Below, piece after piece: positions 28,270 through 40,375 of a stretch of 64,000 nucleotides of DNA; within the stretch, counting starts at the first letter, position 1; each line of letters opens with the position of its first letter. The notes beneath the pieces are model-generated. The model saw only the letters and a list, made by a program, of their open reading frames with translations, made no database searches and had not been told where the DNA came from. The DNA is from Lachnospiraceae bacterium AM48-27BH. Lineage in GTDB: Bacteria > Bacillota > Clostridia > Lachnospirales > Lachnospiraceae. A program made the position numbers and the translations under genes. The stretch spans positions 32,621 through 96,620 of the forward strand of contig QUFC01000011.1 in assembly GCA_003478355.1 (NCBI GenBank). The letters are read 5' to 3'.

Positions 28270-30615
28270 ATGACATTAAAAGAACTTCCTATTGGGAAAA
28301 TGGCAACGGTGCTGGCAGTAGGCGGAGAAGGCGCTTTGCGGCAGCATTTTCTGGATATGGGCATTATTCCTTCAGCGCAGGTAACGATGGTGAAATATGC
28401 ACCGATGGGAGATCCGGTGGAGGTGCGGATACACAGTTACGAACTGACCTTGCGTCTGGCAGATGCAGAAAAAATTGAAATTGGACAGATACAGGATGCG
28501 GTGACGAAGACGCGCACGCCGAATCAGAAGATCATCGATCATCCGGGACTTGGAGAAGGTGGACGGTACCATGTAAAAAAAGGAGAAAATCCCCTTCCGG
28601 ACGGAGAAATCCTGACCTTTGCCCTGGCTGGCAACCAGAACTGTGGAAAAACCACCCTGTTTAACCAGCTGACCGGTTCCAATCAGCATGTAGGCAATTT
28701 TCCAGGTGTGACCGTAGACCGGAAAGATGGTGTGATCCGCGGCCACAGCAACACCCTGGTGACGGATCTTCCTGGTATTTATTCCATGTCCCCGTATTCC
28801 AGCGAGGAACTGGTAACCAGACAGTTTGTACTGGATGAACATCCCAGAGGGATCATTAACATTGTAGATGCCACGAATATTGAACGGAACCTGTATCTGA
28901 CCATGCAGTTAATGGAGCTGGATATTCCGATGGTTCTGGCACTGAATATGATGGATGAGGTCCGGGAAAATGGTGGTTCTGTTTATGTAAACCAGATGGA
29001 GGAACTGCTGGGAATTCCGGTGATTCCGATTTCTGCTGCGAAAAACGAGGGAATCGAGGAGCTGATCGATCATGCCATCCATGTGGCGAAATATCAGGAA
29101 CAGCCGGGACGCCAGGACTTCTGCGATGCCAATGAGCATGGGGGCGCAGTGCACCGCTGTCTTCATGGTATCATGCATCTGATCGAGGATCACGCTCAGA
29201 AAGCTGGGATTCCGGTACGATTTGCCGCTGCCAAGCTGGCAGAAGGAGATACCAGTCTGGAAGAAAAGCTGCATCTGGATCAGAATGAGAAAGAGATGCT
29301 GGAGCATATTATCTGTCAGATGGAGAAGGAACGTGGTCTGGATCGTGCAGCAGCGATTGCAGATATGCGTTTTTCCTTTATTGAAAAGATCTGCGATGAG
29401 ACGGTGGTAAAGCCAAAAGAAAGCCGGGAACATGCGAGAAGTGTGAAAATAGATCGTTTTTTGACTGGAAAACACACGGCTATTCCTGCGTTTATCGGAA
29501 TTATGGGACTGGTATTCTGGCTGACCTTTGGTGTGATCGGCGCGGCCCTTTCCAGTGTCCTGGATTTTCTCATCAGTGGAGTGACTTCTGCAGCAGATAT
29601 GGCTCTGACTGCGGGAAATGTCAATCCAGTGCTTCATTCCCTGGTGATCGATGGTATTTTTAATGGTGTGGGAAGCGTTTTAAGCTTCCTTCCGGTCATT
29701 GTGACATTGTTCTTCTTCCTGTCCATGCTGGAAGATAGTGGTTATATGGCCAGAGTGGCCTTTGTCATGGACAAACTGCTCCGGAAGATCGGGCTTTCCG
29801 GACGAAGTATTGTGCCTATGCTGGTAGGCTTTGGATGTACAGTTCCGGGTGTTATGGCAAGCCGTACCCTTTCTTCGGAACGTGACCGGAAAATGACGAT
29901 TTTGCTGACTCCATTTATGAGCTGTTCTGCCAAAATCTCGATCTATGCTTTTTTTGCAGCAGCATTTTTCCCAAAATGCAGCGCGGCGGTGATGGTGATT
30001 CTGTATTTCACCGGAATTCTGATGGCAGTGCTGATGGCAATGCTGATGAAGCAGTTCGTGTTTAAAGGCGAAGCAGTGCCGTTTGTTATGGAACTTCCGA
30101 ATTACCGGCTTCCGGGTGCAAAAAATGTAGGGCAGCTTCTGTGGGAAAAGGCAAAAGATTTCCTGCAGAGAGCATTTACCGTGATCTTCGTGGCCACTAT
30201 GGTGATCTGGTTTTTCCAGACCTTTGATCTGAGACTGAATGTGGTGACAGATTCAAAGGATAGTATCCTGGCAGCAGCGGCCAGCTGGATCGCACCGATT
30301 TTTAAACCGCTTGGTTTTGGAGACTGGAAGATTTCTACTGCACTGATCACAGGATTTATGGCAAAGGAGAGTGTGGTATCGACTCTGTCGGTATTGTTTG
30401 GTTCCACAGAGGGTCTGTTAGCGGTTATGACACCTCTGGCAGCAGCCAGTTTGTTGGTATTTTGTTTACTGTATACACCATGCGTTGCAGCAGTTTCCGC
30501 AGTAAAGAGGGAATTAGGAGGCAAATGGGCAATCCTGGTAGTGGTCGGTCAGTGTGTGATCGCGTGGATTGCGGCATTCGTGGTCCATCTGGCGGGAAGT
30601 CTTCTGGGATTTTAA
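28270..30615 (+). CDS. feoB: Ferrous iron transporter, FeoA-FeoB fusion
   Basis: Imports ferrous iron across the cytoplasmic membrane. Residues 1-75 are a FeoA SH3-like domain (MTLKELPIGKMATV, HFLDMGIIPSAQVTM); a linker follows; then the FeoB G domain with G1 AGNQNCGKTT, G3 DLPGIYSM and G4 NMMDEV; a helical insertion domain; and the permease with its Gate motifs (LVGFGCTVPGVMASRTL, LLTPFMSCSAKISIY). 781 residues. ACAAGGAGGAG precedes the ATG. Fusion in one chain fixes FeoA to FeoB in equal amounts. Own promoter and terminator, so a single-gene unit. Confidence 0.96.
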   Translation: MTLKELPIGKMATVLAVGGEGALRQHFLDMGIIPSAQVTMVKYAPMGDPVEVRIHSYELTLRLADAEKIEIGQIQDAVTKTRTPNQKIIDHPGLGEGGRYHVKKGENPLPDGEILTFALAGNQNCGKTTLFNQLTGSNQHVGNFPGVTVDRKDGVIRGHSNTLVTDLPGIYSMSPYSSEELVTRQFVLDEHPRGIINIVDATNIERNLYLTMQLMELDIPMVLALNMMDEVRENGGSVYVNQMEELLGIPVIPISAAKNEGIEELIDHAIHVAKYQEQPGRQDFCDANEHGGAVHRCLHGIMHLIEDHAQKAGIPVRFAAAKLAEGDTSLEEKLHLDQNEKEMLEHIICQMEKERGLDRAAAIADMRFSFIEKICDETVVKPKESREHARSVKIDRFLTGKHTAIPAFIGIMGLVFWLTFGVIGAALSSVLDFLISGVTSAADMALTAGNVNPVLHSLVIDGIFNGVGSVLSFLPVIVTLFFFLSMLEDSGYMARVAFVMDKLLRKIGLSGRSIVPMLVGFGCTVPGVMASRTLSSERDRKMTILLTPFMSCSAKISIYAFFAAAFFPKCSAAVMVILYFTGILMAVLMAMLMKQFVFKGEAVPFVMELPNYRLPGAKNVGQLLWEKAKDFLQRAFTVIFVATMVIWFFQTFDLRLNVVTDSKDSILAAAASWIAPIFKPLGFGDWKISTALITGFMAKESVVSTLSVLFGSTEGLLAVMTPLAAASLLVFCLLYTPCVAAVSAVKRELGGKWAILVVVGQCVIAWIAAFVVHLAGSLLGF

Positions 30616-30634
30616 CTGGATATAAAGAGAAAGA

Positions 30635-30672
30635 AAAAGGTCGGCACAACGATGATATGTGCCGACCTTTTT
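30635..30672. terminator. Intrinsic terminator after feoAB
   Basis: AAAAAGGTCGGCACA pairs with TGTGCCGACCTTTTT. The A and T runs on both sides make it bidirectional; it can also serve the minus-strand 3D-domain gene. Confidence 0.88.
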
Positions 30673-30738
30673 GTTGAGCAGAAATTAGTGCTGGGATGAG
30701 GATTATTAGGGGAAGAGATTTATTAAGAGAGGAGATGG

Positions 30739-31470
30739 TCAGGAAAGTAAATACACATCTGCGCTCTGGGTGCCATACATCCTGGTCTCGCCATGGGTAT
30801 CAAAGAAGATATCGATGTGGTTGCCGCGGACAGCGCCGCCTTTATCTTCAGCAGTGTAGACCACTCCATTGATCAGAAGCTTACTGCCATAAGGGATCAC
30901 ACGTGGATCTACAGCAACCGTATGATTGGAAGAGGCAATGGTACCGGTAGCGGTGTGGCGCCCCCAGCCTTCTGAGCAGGCACGACATGGACAGTAAGCA
31001 GTGGTTTTAAAAGAACCCAGATAGGTGGCCTGTCCATTGGATGTGAGGCTGGAAATGGAGGAAGGCGTCTGACTGTAAGTCCCTGACAGATAGTAAAGGG
31101 AGCCAGACAGCGGTGTTCCACCGGCAGTGACCTGGATCTTGTATTCTGTATCTTCCAGGGAAGACCAGTCAACGGTGATGGCAAAGCTGTGTTTTCCATT
31201 GCCCTTGCCGCAGTTCTCTAAGTCCTGACGATACTGATCTGCGGTGAACGTGTTGGTGAATGCCACAGATTGATCAGGAACCTTTATGACTGATAACGTT
31301 ACATCCACAGGGGAATCTGGGGCAGACGCATCCCACGCCCATCCATTGATCGTGCTGCCGGAACCGCCGTCAACTTTGCCCTCATAAGAGGCAGCAGATG
31401 CAGAACCGCACCAGAAGATCATGGTGAAGCAAAGACTTATAAACAGGATAAAAATTCGTTTTAAATTCAT
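30739..31470 (-). CDS. Secreted 3D-domain protein (putative cell-wall hydrolase)
   Basis: Signal peptide (NLKRIFILFISLCFTMIFW...SASA), a strand-rich domain that resembles GBS Bsp-like repeats (YEGKVDGGSGSTINGWAWDA, residues about 28-130), and a C-terminal 3D domain with the defining Asps: VAVDPRVIPYG, AEDKGGAV and IDIFFDTH. 3D domains occur in MltA-type lytic transglycosylases and in resuscitation-like factors, so peptidoglycan cleavage is likely. 243 residues from the ATG at 31470, which follows AAAGGAAG; the frame reaches back to 31653 without a site. A second 3D gene lies upstream on the same strand. Confidence 0.85.
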   Translation of the reverse strand: MNLKRIFILFISLCFTMIFWCGSASAASYEGKVDGGSGSTINGWAWDASAPDSPVDVTLSVIKVPDQSVAFTNTFTADQYRQDLENCGKGNGKHSFAITVDWSSLEDTEYKIQVTAGGTPLSGSLYYLSGTYSQTPSSISSLTSNGQATYLGSFKTTAYCPCRACSEGWGRHTATGTIASSNHTVAVDPRVIPYGSKLLINGVVYTAEDKGGAVRGNHIDIFFDTHGETRMYGTQSADVYLLS

Positions 31471-31734
31471 AGACAAAACTTCCTTTCTAACGATCACCAG
31501 CGGTGATATACGATGAGTGAAAGCCAGCAGCAGTATGATCTGGTCACGGCTTTCAAAATGATTACTCATAAAAACGCAACAATAAGTAATGAATAATAAA
31601 TAAATGTAACACAATTGTAACATATAAGAACCATAAGTCCATATTTTACACATTTTTCCAGATTTGTCAAGTCTTAGGGTGTGCGGTGTTACATGGGCGG
31701 TTCAAGGGTGTATTTTGCCGGAATATCTTTTCAT

Positions 31735-31786
31735 CAAAAAAGAGAAGGTGATCAGCCGGTACTTTGGCTGATAATCCTTCTCTTTT
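31735..31786 (-). terminator. Intrinsic terminator downstream of the small 3D-domain gene
   Basis: AAAAGAGAAGG...ATCAGCC pairs with GGCTGAT...CCTTCTCTTTT; on the minus strand it ends in a T run, 19 bases after the stop. Confidence 0.85.
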
Positions 31787-31804
31787 GCAGGTGGTTTGTC
31801 TATG

Positions 31805-32272
31805 TTATTCTGCCAGGAATACTTCCTGTTCTTGAAGACCGTGGTTCCATGCGTCTTCATGGGTGGCGTAGAAAATATCGATCAGGTTACCGTCAACACC
31901 GCTTCCCATATCTTCAACGGTATAAACGATATCTCCAATGAATACCTTCGTTCCAAGCGGAAGCACTGTAAGATCAGCGGAAATAGTATGATCAGCCTGG
32001 GGAACAGTGCCGCTATAAGTCAGGGTATTGGTCCCGGAACAGGAGCTGCAGGCACAATAACCGCTGGTGGTGAAGATTCCAAGGGATTTTCCTTTTGTAT
32101 AGGTAGTTTTGGAAAGTACAGAGTCAGATTCCTGGGTATCAGCCTTCTGTTCAAGATTTGCAAAGGCTGGTCCAAGAGATTCGGAATTGGTCTGCGCATA
32201 TGCTGGAAGGGACAATGCCATTCCAAGAACTGCTGCAGATGCGATTGTAAGTAATTTTTTTGATGGATGCAT
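31805..32272 (-). CDS. Small secreted 3D-domain protein
   Basis: Signal peptide (KKLLTIASAAVLGMALSLPAYA), a short linker, then a 3D domain: TTSGYCACSSCSGTN, ISADLTVLPLGTKVFI, VEDMGSGVDGNLIDIFYATHEDA. About 155 residues. The start at 32272 follows GAGGT; a further ATG at 32284 is in frame. Same fold as the protein encoded at 30739, but without the extra N-terminal domain. Each gene has its own terminator, so they are separate units. Likely acts on peptidoglycan outside the cell. Confidence 0.83.
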   Translation of the reverse strand: MHPSKKLLTIASAAVLGMALSLPAYAQTNSESLGPAFANLEQKADTQESDSVLSKTTYTKGKSLGIFTTSGYCACSSCSGTNTLTYSGTVPQADHTISADLTVLPLGTKVFIGDIVYTVEDMGSGVDGNLIDIFYATHEDAWNHGLQEQEVFLAE

Positions 32273-32400
32273 AAAATACCTCATAAATATTGTAAATATT
32301 GATGCGTTGTTATGTATCAGTTACAATTATATTACAGATTTGTTAAAAGTCAAGCCGATATAGCGACCTGTCTGATATAGCGCATTTGACGTGCTCATTC

Positions 32401-32515
32401 ATAGGCTGGCCCTTCGGACCAACCTATTTCATGTCGGGCGTCCGCCCTATAGAAAGGAACATACAAAGCAGCCTTAGTGAGCAAGCTCCCACGTCTGCTT
32501 CGCATGTCCCTTTCT
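32401..32515. other. Two stem-loops in the region before hrcA
   Basis: ATAGGCTGG/CCAACCTAT (32401-32427) with loop CCCTTCGGA forms one hairpin. AGAAAGG...AAGCAG (from 32451) pairs with CTGCTT...CCTTTCT (to 32515) as a long imperfect second hairpin. Neither ends in a good T run. They could be a repeat or a processing signal; no gene is seen between 32285 and 32657. Confidence 0.4.
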
Positions 32516-32563
32516 GCACGCCAAACTTTTCACAATATTTTCACAAAAAACTTTAAAAATCTA

Positions 32564-32592
32564 TTGACAAATAAATTTGAATGAACTATATT
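32564..32592 (+). promoter_or_regulatory. Heat-shock operon promoter
   Basis: TTGACA at 32564-32569, 17-base spacer, TATATT at 32587-32592: a vegetative sigma-A type promoter, with CIRCE immediately downstream. Confidence 0.88.
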
Positions 32593-32605
32593 ATGAACAT
32601 AAAGA

Positions 32606-32632
32606 TTAGCACTCATACAAAAAGAGTGCTAA
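32606..32632. promoter_or_regulatory. CIRCE operator (HrcA binding site)
   Basis: TTAGCACTC (32606-32614), 9-base spacer, GAGTGCTAA (32624-32632). This is the exact consensus. HrcA bound here represses hrcA-grpE-dnaK-dnaJ until misfolded protein takes away GroEL, on which HrcA depends. Confidence 0.98.
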
Positions 32633-32657
32633 CAACACCAGAAAGGAAGCAGCGGAT

Positions 32658-33701
32658 ATGGAGCTGGATGAGCGTAAGGTTAAGATATTAAAAGCAATCA
32701 TCAAGAACTATATGGATACAGGCGAACCTGTCGGCTCCAGAACGATTTCCAAGTATCTGGATACCAAGTGGAGTTCCGCGACGATCCGTAATGAGATGTC
32801 TGATCTGGAGGAGATGGGCTACATCATTCAGCCGCATACCTCGGCAGGAAGAATCCCTTCCGACAAGGGGTACCGGTTCTATGTAGACCAGATCATGCAG
32901 GAGAAGGACAATGAAGTAGCGGATATGCAGGAGCTGATGATCCAGAGGGTAGACAGACTGGAATCGGTATTAAAGAAGCTGGCCAAGATTCTGGCGAAGG
33001 ATACCAACTATGCGGCGCTGATCAGTGGCCCGCAGTACCATCACAACAAGTTGAAGTTCATTCAGTTATCCAGAGTGGACGCCTATAAACTGCTGCTGGT
33101 GATCGTCGTTGAGGGCAACCTGATCAAGAACACCATGGTAGATGTCCAGGAAGAGCTGACGGATGAACAGATCCTGAATCTGAACATCCTGTTAAACAGC
33201 AATCTGAATGGTCTTACGATTGAAGAGATCAATTTAGAAATCATCCGCAAGATGAAGGAGCAGGCTGGAAGCCACGGACAGGTCGTAGATCTGGTACTCA
33301 ATGAAGTGGCAGCCGCCATCCGGGCAGATGATGATGACTTACAGATCTATACCAGCGGAGCGACGAATATTTTTAAATATCCGGAGCTGAGTGATAACCA
33401 GAAAGCCAGTCAGCTGTTAAGCACCTTAGAACATACCGAGACGCTTCAGGAGCTGGTCAATGGAGTCAATGAAGATCCCAATTCCAGTGAGAATGGAATC
33501 CAGGTATACATCGGTGAGGAATCTCCGGTACAGGCCATGAAGGACTGCAGTGTAGTAACTGCGACTTATGAGCTTGGCGAGGGAGTCCGTGGAACCATCG
33601 GAATCATTGGTCCGAAACGTATGGACTATGAGAAGGTATTAAAGACCTTAAGAACTCTGATGACTCAGCTGGACGCCACGTTTAAGAATGAAGAGAGGTA
33701 G
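32658..33701 (+). CDS. hrcA: Heat-inducible transcription repressor HrcA
   Basis: Represses class I heat-shock genes through CIRCE. The N-terminal winged helix carries GEPVGSRTISKYLDTKWSSATIRNEMSDLE and PHTSAGRIPSDKGYRFYVD; the remainder is the GAF-like and dimerisation region. 347 residues. AGAAAGGAAG precedes the ATG. First gene of the operon and directly behind its own operator, so it autoregulates. Confidence 0.97.
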   Translation: MELDERKVKILKAIIKNYMDTGEPVGSRTISKYLDTKWSSATIRNEMSDLEEMGYIIQPHTSAGRIPSDKGYRFYVDQIMQEKDNEVADMQELMIQRVDRLESVLKKLAKILAKDTNYAALISGPQYHHNKLKFIQLSRVDAYKLLLVIVVEGNLIKNTMVDVQEELTDEQILNLNILLNSNLNGLTIEEINLEIIRKMKEQAGSHGQVVDLVLNEVAAAIRADDDDLQIYTSGATNIFKYPELSDNQKASQLLSTLEHTETLQELVNGVNEDPNSSENGIQVYIGEESPVQAMKDCSVVTATYELGEGVRGTIGIIGPKRMDYEKVLKTLRTLMTQLDATFKNEER

Positions 33702-33706
33702 AAGCA

Positions 33707-36212
<2,506 letters not shown>

Positions 36213-36305
36213 AATTCGATAAGAAACGCTTACAGGGGGGACTGTTGCGGGAGGAATCCCGCCGCAGCCCCTTGTGGCGTATGGGATAGGGAAAGGTAAA
36301 CCAAC

Positions 36306-37460
36306 ATGGCAGAGAGTAAGAGAGATTATTACGAGGTTCTGGGCGTGCCGAAGACAGCAGACGATGCGACCATCAAGAAGGCTTACAGAACTTTGGCGAA
36401 AAAATATCATCCGGATGCCAATCCGGGAGACGCAGAAGCTGAGAAGAAATTCAAGGAGGCTTCTGAGGCATACAGTATTTTAAGTGATCCGGAGAAGAGA
36501 AAACAGTATGACCAGTTCGGTCATGCGGCCTTTGACGGCGGCGCAGGCGGCGGAGCAGGATATGGCGGCTTCGGTGGCTTTGATGGCGCTGATATGGGTG
36601 ACATCTTTGGCGATATTTTTGGCGACTTCTTTGGCGGCAGAAGCTCCAGAGGCGGTTCCCGTTACAATGGACCAATGCGTGGAGCAAACGTCCAGACCAG
36701 CGTTCGTTTAAGCTTTGAGGAGGCGATCTTTGGCTGTGAGAAAGAGATCGAGATCAACTTCAAAGAAGAGTGCGCTTCCTGCCATGGTACAGGTGCGAAA
36801 GCCGGAACCTCCAAGGAGACCTGCTCCAAGTGTAATGGTAAAGGTAAGATCATGTACACCCAGCAGACCATGTTCGGCACCATGCAGAACGTCCAGACCT
36901 GTCCAGATTGTGGCGGTACTGGCCAGATCATCAAGGAAAAATGTCCGGATTGCCGTGGAACCGGTTATATTACACGCCGCAAGAAACTGAAGGTTACGAT
37001 CCCGGCAGGTATTGATGACGGTCAGTGCATCCGTATGTCCGGTGCAGGCGAGCCGGGTACCAACGGCGGCGAGAGAGGCGATCTGTTAGTCGAGGCAGTT
37101 GTTTCCAAACATCCGGTATTTGTCCGTAAGGATATGAATATCTATTCTACCGTACCGATTTCTTTTGCCAAGGCAGCGCTCGGCGGTCCGATCATCATCA
37201 AGACCGTAGACGGCCAGGTAGAGTACGAAGTCAAAGCCGGAACCCAGACAGATACCAAGGTGCGTCTGAAAGGCAAAGGTGTTCCGTCCTTAAGAAATAA
37301 AGCAGTCCGCGGCGATCACTATGTAACCTTAGTCGTTCAGGTACCAGAACGCATGAATGAGGAACAGAGACAGGCTTTGAGAAGATTCGATGAGCTGATG
37401 ACCGGAAAGATCACCAAAGAAGACGAAGGACATAAGAAAAAAGGATTTTTCAGTAAATAA
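36306..37460 (+). CDS. dnaJ: Chaperone DnaJ (Hsp40)
   Basis: Delivers substrates to DnaK and stimulates its ATPase. J domain with HPD in [10 protein letters not shown]; Gly/Phe-rich stretch (residues about 75-110); four CxxCxGxG zinc repeats ([32 protein letters not shown]); C-terminal substrate-binding domain. 384 residues. It lies 93 bases after dnaK with a small GC hairpin between them, which may reduce read-through. GGGAAAGG precedes the ATG. Last gene of the heat-shock operon. Confidence 0.97.
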   Translation: MAESKRDYYEVLGVPKTADDATIKKAYRTLAKKYHPDANPGDAEAEKKFKEASEAYSILSDPEKRKQYDQFGHAAFDGGAGGGAGYGGFGGFDGADMGDIFGDIFGDFFGGRSSRGGSRYNGPMRGANVQTSVRLSFEEAIFGCEKEIEINFKEECASCHGTGAKAGTSKETCSKCNGKGKIMYTQQTMFGTMQNVQTCPDCGGTGQIIKEKCPDCRGTGYITRRKKLKVTIPAGIDDGQCIRMSGAGEPGTNGGERGDLLVEAVVSKHPVFVRKDMNIYSTVPISFAKAALGGPIIIKTVDGQVEYEVKAGTQTDTKVRLKGKGVPSLRNKAVRGDHYVTLVVQVPERMNEEQRQALRRFDELMTGKITKEDEGHKKKGFFSK

Positions 37461-37477
37461 GCTGCATAGCTTAAGAG

Positions 37478-37505
37478 GGCTGCTGTGCAGCGCATGAACA
37501 GTAAC
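37478..37505. repeat. Short palindromic intergenic repeat (GTTRCTGT family), divergent copy
   Basis: GGCTGCTGTGCAGCGCATGAACAGTAAC shares its right half (GCATGAACAGTAAC) with the copies at 19545, 38447 and 42335. It lies just after the dnaJ stop, before the terminator. Confidence 0.6.
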
Positions 37506-37513
37506 AATAAATT

Positions 37514-37553
37514 TGGCTGTTGTCCCATGAAAATGAGATGACAGCCTTTTTTT
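37514..37553 (+). terminator. Intrinsic terminator of the heat-shock operon
   Basis: GGCTGTTGTC pairs imperfectly with GATGACAGCC and is followed by seven T residues. Confidence 0.85.
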
Positions 37554-37655
37554 GTGGATAAAAGTATGATAAAATCAGAACTACAAAACAAGAGAAAAAA
37601 TAAAAGGAACAATAAAAGGGACTGAATCGTTACAGGCAGACTTAAGGAGGAACAT

Positions 37656-38444
37656 ATGCAGAATATCAAGCTTGGTTTTATCGGTTTTGGCAACATGGCG
37701 CAGGCCATGGTAAAAGGATTATTATTAAAAGAAGTGCTTCCGGCAGATCAGATCTATGCCTGTGCGAAGAACTGGGAGAAATTAGAGCGGACCACAGGCA
37801 GTTTTGGAATACATCCATGCCATGATGCAAGAGAAGTGGCGGAGCAGACAGATCTGGTGATCGTGGCTGTGAAGCCGTATCTGGTGAAAGAAGTGCTGGA
37901 GCCGGTTCGTGATGTGTTAAAAGAGAAAGCCATTGTTTCCGTGGCAGCGGGATTGTTATTTGAGCAGTATGAGGAGATCCTGGGAACCGGATATCATCAC
38001 TTAAGCACTCAGCCCAATACGCCGGTTTCTGTGGGAGAGGGAGTATTTGTCTGTGAGAACAGACATTCTCTGACAGCAGAGCAGTTTGAGACATTCCAGA
38101 ATGTATTTTCCAATATTTCCCTGGTTCAGCTGGTGGATACCAGACAGTTTGGGATTGCTGGTGTGATCGGCGGATGTGGCCCGGCGTATGGAGCCATGTT
38201 CATCGAAGCATTGGCAGATGCTGCGGTCTTATATGGTCTTCCGAGAGAACTTTCCTATGCTCTTGCAAGTCAGATGTTAGCAGGTACCGGCAAAATGCAG
38301 GTAGAGACAAAGACACATCCAGGAGCAATGAAGGACGCAGTCTGCTCTCCGGGAGGGATTACGATCAAAGGTGTGGCGGAACTGGAACGAAAAGGCTTCC
38401 GCGGTGCAGTGATCGATGCCATCGACGCAGTCATGAGGAAGTAA
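37656..38444 (+). CDS. proC: Pyrroline-5-carboxylate reductase
   Basis: Last step of proline synthesis: reduces pyrroline-5-carboxylate with NAD(P)H. N-terminal Rossmann motif GFIGFGNMAQAM, central VIVAVKPYLV, and the C-terminal family signature GMKDAV-type region (HPGAMKDAVCSPGGITIKGV). 262 residues. TAAGGAGGAACAT precedes the ATG. Stands between the heat-shock terminator and an ABC-F gene. Confidence 0.95.
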   Translation: MQNIKLGFIGFGNMAQAMVKGLLLKEVLPADQIYACAKNWEKLERTTGSFGIHPCHDAREVAEQTDLVIVAVKPYLVKEVLEPVRDVLKEKAIVSVAAGLLFEQYEEILGTGYHHLSTQPNTPVSVGEGVFVCENRHSLTAEQFETFQNVFSNISLVQLVDTRQFGIAGVIGGCGPAYGAMFIEALADAAVLYGLPRELSYALASQMLAGTGKMQVETKTHPGAMKDAVCSPGGITIKGVAELERKGFRGAVIDAIDAVMRK

Positions 38445-38446
38445 AA

Positions 38447-38475
38447 ACGTTTGCGCAACGCGTGAACAGCAACGT
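38447..38475. repeat. Short palindromic intergenic repeat (GTTRCTGT family)
   Basis: ACGTTTGCGCAACGCGTGAACAGCAACGT-type sequence (29 bases) with inverted ends; the core TTGCGCAACGCGTGAACAGCAAC is identical to the reverse complement of the copy at 42335. It begins two bases after the proC stop. Confidence 0.8.
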
Positions 38476-38567
38476 AAAAACCATTCTAAGCCCCATGCGC
38501 TTGTGAGACGGCAGCAACGGAACCGATATGAGCCGACAGGCAAAAATAAACAGATAGAGAGAAGAAT

Positions 38568-40321
38568 ATGATCAAAGCAGAAAAACTTTCCTATTCCTTT
38601 CCACAAAAGGAACTTTACAATAAAGTATCATTTACCATAGAAGACAATGTTCACTGTGCCTTTATCGGAACCAATGGAACCGGAAAAAGTACCATGGTGG
38701 ATATGATCCTTCACCCGGATGACCATCTCTACGAGGGAAAACTGACCATGGATGTGCCGGGACGGATCGGCTATGTGAGTCAGTTTTATTCCCTGGATGA
38801 GGAGAAAGAGGAGACGGTCTTTACTTATCTAAGTGAGACCTTCGTACAGTTACAGAACCAGATCAATGAAATCTGCGACGCCATGGCCACGGCAGAAGAT
38901 CTGGAGCCGCTTATGGAGAAGTACCAGACGGTGATGGATGAGTTCCAGGCCATTGACGGTGATTTTTATGAGAGCAACATCCACAAGCAGTTAAAAGTGG
39001 CAGGTTTAAAGGATTACGAGGACAAGCTGCTGACCCATTTAAGCGGCGGCGAGTTCAAACTGGTACAGGTGATCCGGGAAATGATGATCAGTCCGAAATT
39101 CATCATCATGGATGAACCGGATGTATTTCTGGATTTGAGCATTTAAATGCTTTAAAAGACCTGATCAATGGTCACAGGGGAACCCTTCTGGTGATCACGC
39201 ACAACCGTTATCTTCTAAATCATTGCTTTAACAAGATCCTTCATCTGGAAAATGCAGAGATCCAGGAGTTTGACGGCACTTACGCAGATTATAACCTGGC
39301 GCTGCTCCAGATGAAGATCGAACAGCAGGAACTGGCGGCAGCAGATATGGAGGAGATCGAGCGGAACCGGAAAGTGGTGGAACGATTGAGAAATGAAGCC
39401 ACGAAATTTGTGAATGCTTCCAGAGGAAGAACCTTAAAAGCCAGAGTGTCCCTGCTGGAGCGATTGGAAGCCAGAAAGACCAGATCCCCGTTTGTGGAGA
39501 TCAAACAGCCGGATATTCACCTGTCAGAAGGAAGCTTTGTGGAAAAAGAGGAAGAAAATCTGTTAGAAGTGGAAAACTATAACGTCTCTTTTGACAGAAA
39601 GATTATGGAGGCGGTATCATTTGTTCTCAAGAAAGGTGAAAAAGCAGCCATTGTAGGACCGAATGGAACTGGAAAGACTACGATTTTAAGAGATATTTAC
39701 AAAAATGAGAATCCGGCCATTCGCCTGTCTTCGGAAGTAAAGAAGGCGTACCTGTCCCAGAATCACGGAGAGGTATTTGACGAGAGGGCAACGGTTCTTC
39801 AGAATTTCGAGGATGCCGGATTTGAGAAAGACGCGGATGTGATCGCTTATCTGAAAACCTATGGTTTTGAGGAGGAGATGGCTTACAACCGGGTGGAGAA
39901 TCTGTCCGGCGGTGAGAAAAATCTGCTGCAGATTGCCAGGATCGCCAGAATGCATGCAGATCTGCTGTTGCTGGATGAGCCAACCAGCCATCTGGATACT
40001 TATTCCCAGATGGCGTTCGAGCAGGCTCTGGCCCGGTATCAGGGAACCGTTCTGATGGTGTCCCATGATTTTTATACAGTGGCAAATTGTATGGATTATG
40101 TGCTGTGGGTGGAAGACCACAAGCTCCGTAAGGTCAGCATCCGTAAATTCCGCAAGATGATCTATGCCGATCATTTTGATAAGGATTATCTGGAGCTGGA
40201 GCAGAAGAAAAAAGAGGCGGAGAATCGTGTAGCATTTGCTCTTCAGGCAGGAAAATACGAGGATGCGAAAAAATACTGTCAGGAACTGGAAATGGTCATT
40301 GACGCTATTTCCGGAAAATAA
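38568..40321 (+). CDS. ABC-F family ATPase, with a frame break
   Basis: Soluble twin-ATPase protein of the ABC-F group, which act on the ribosome. NBD1: GTNGTGKST, LSGGEFKLVQVI, Walker B MDEPDVFLD. NBD2: GPNGTGKTT, LSGGEKNLLQIARI, Walker B LDEPTSHLD. Between them is the charged linker (residues about 225-290) that reaches the ribosomal P-site tRNA in known members. NBD1 has DVFLD instead of the usual TNHLD. The frame stops at 39146 because one T appears lost near 39135; the next frame resumes FEHLNALKDLI in register. About 584 residues. Role (translation factor or antibiotic resistance) cannot be decided. Confidence 0.9.
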
Positions 40322-40375
40322 AAGGTGAGCGTAACTGACCCGGAACGGGATCATGATAAAATGGAGGATGAAAAG

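Noticed and set aside
28909..29637. 242-residue minus-strand open frame inside feoB
   Set aside because: Low-complexity Ser/His/Gln-rich translation typical of an antisense frame of a membrane protein gene.
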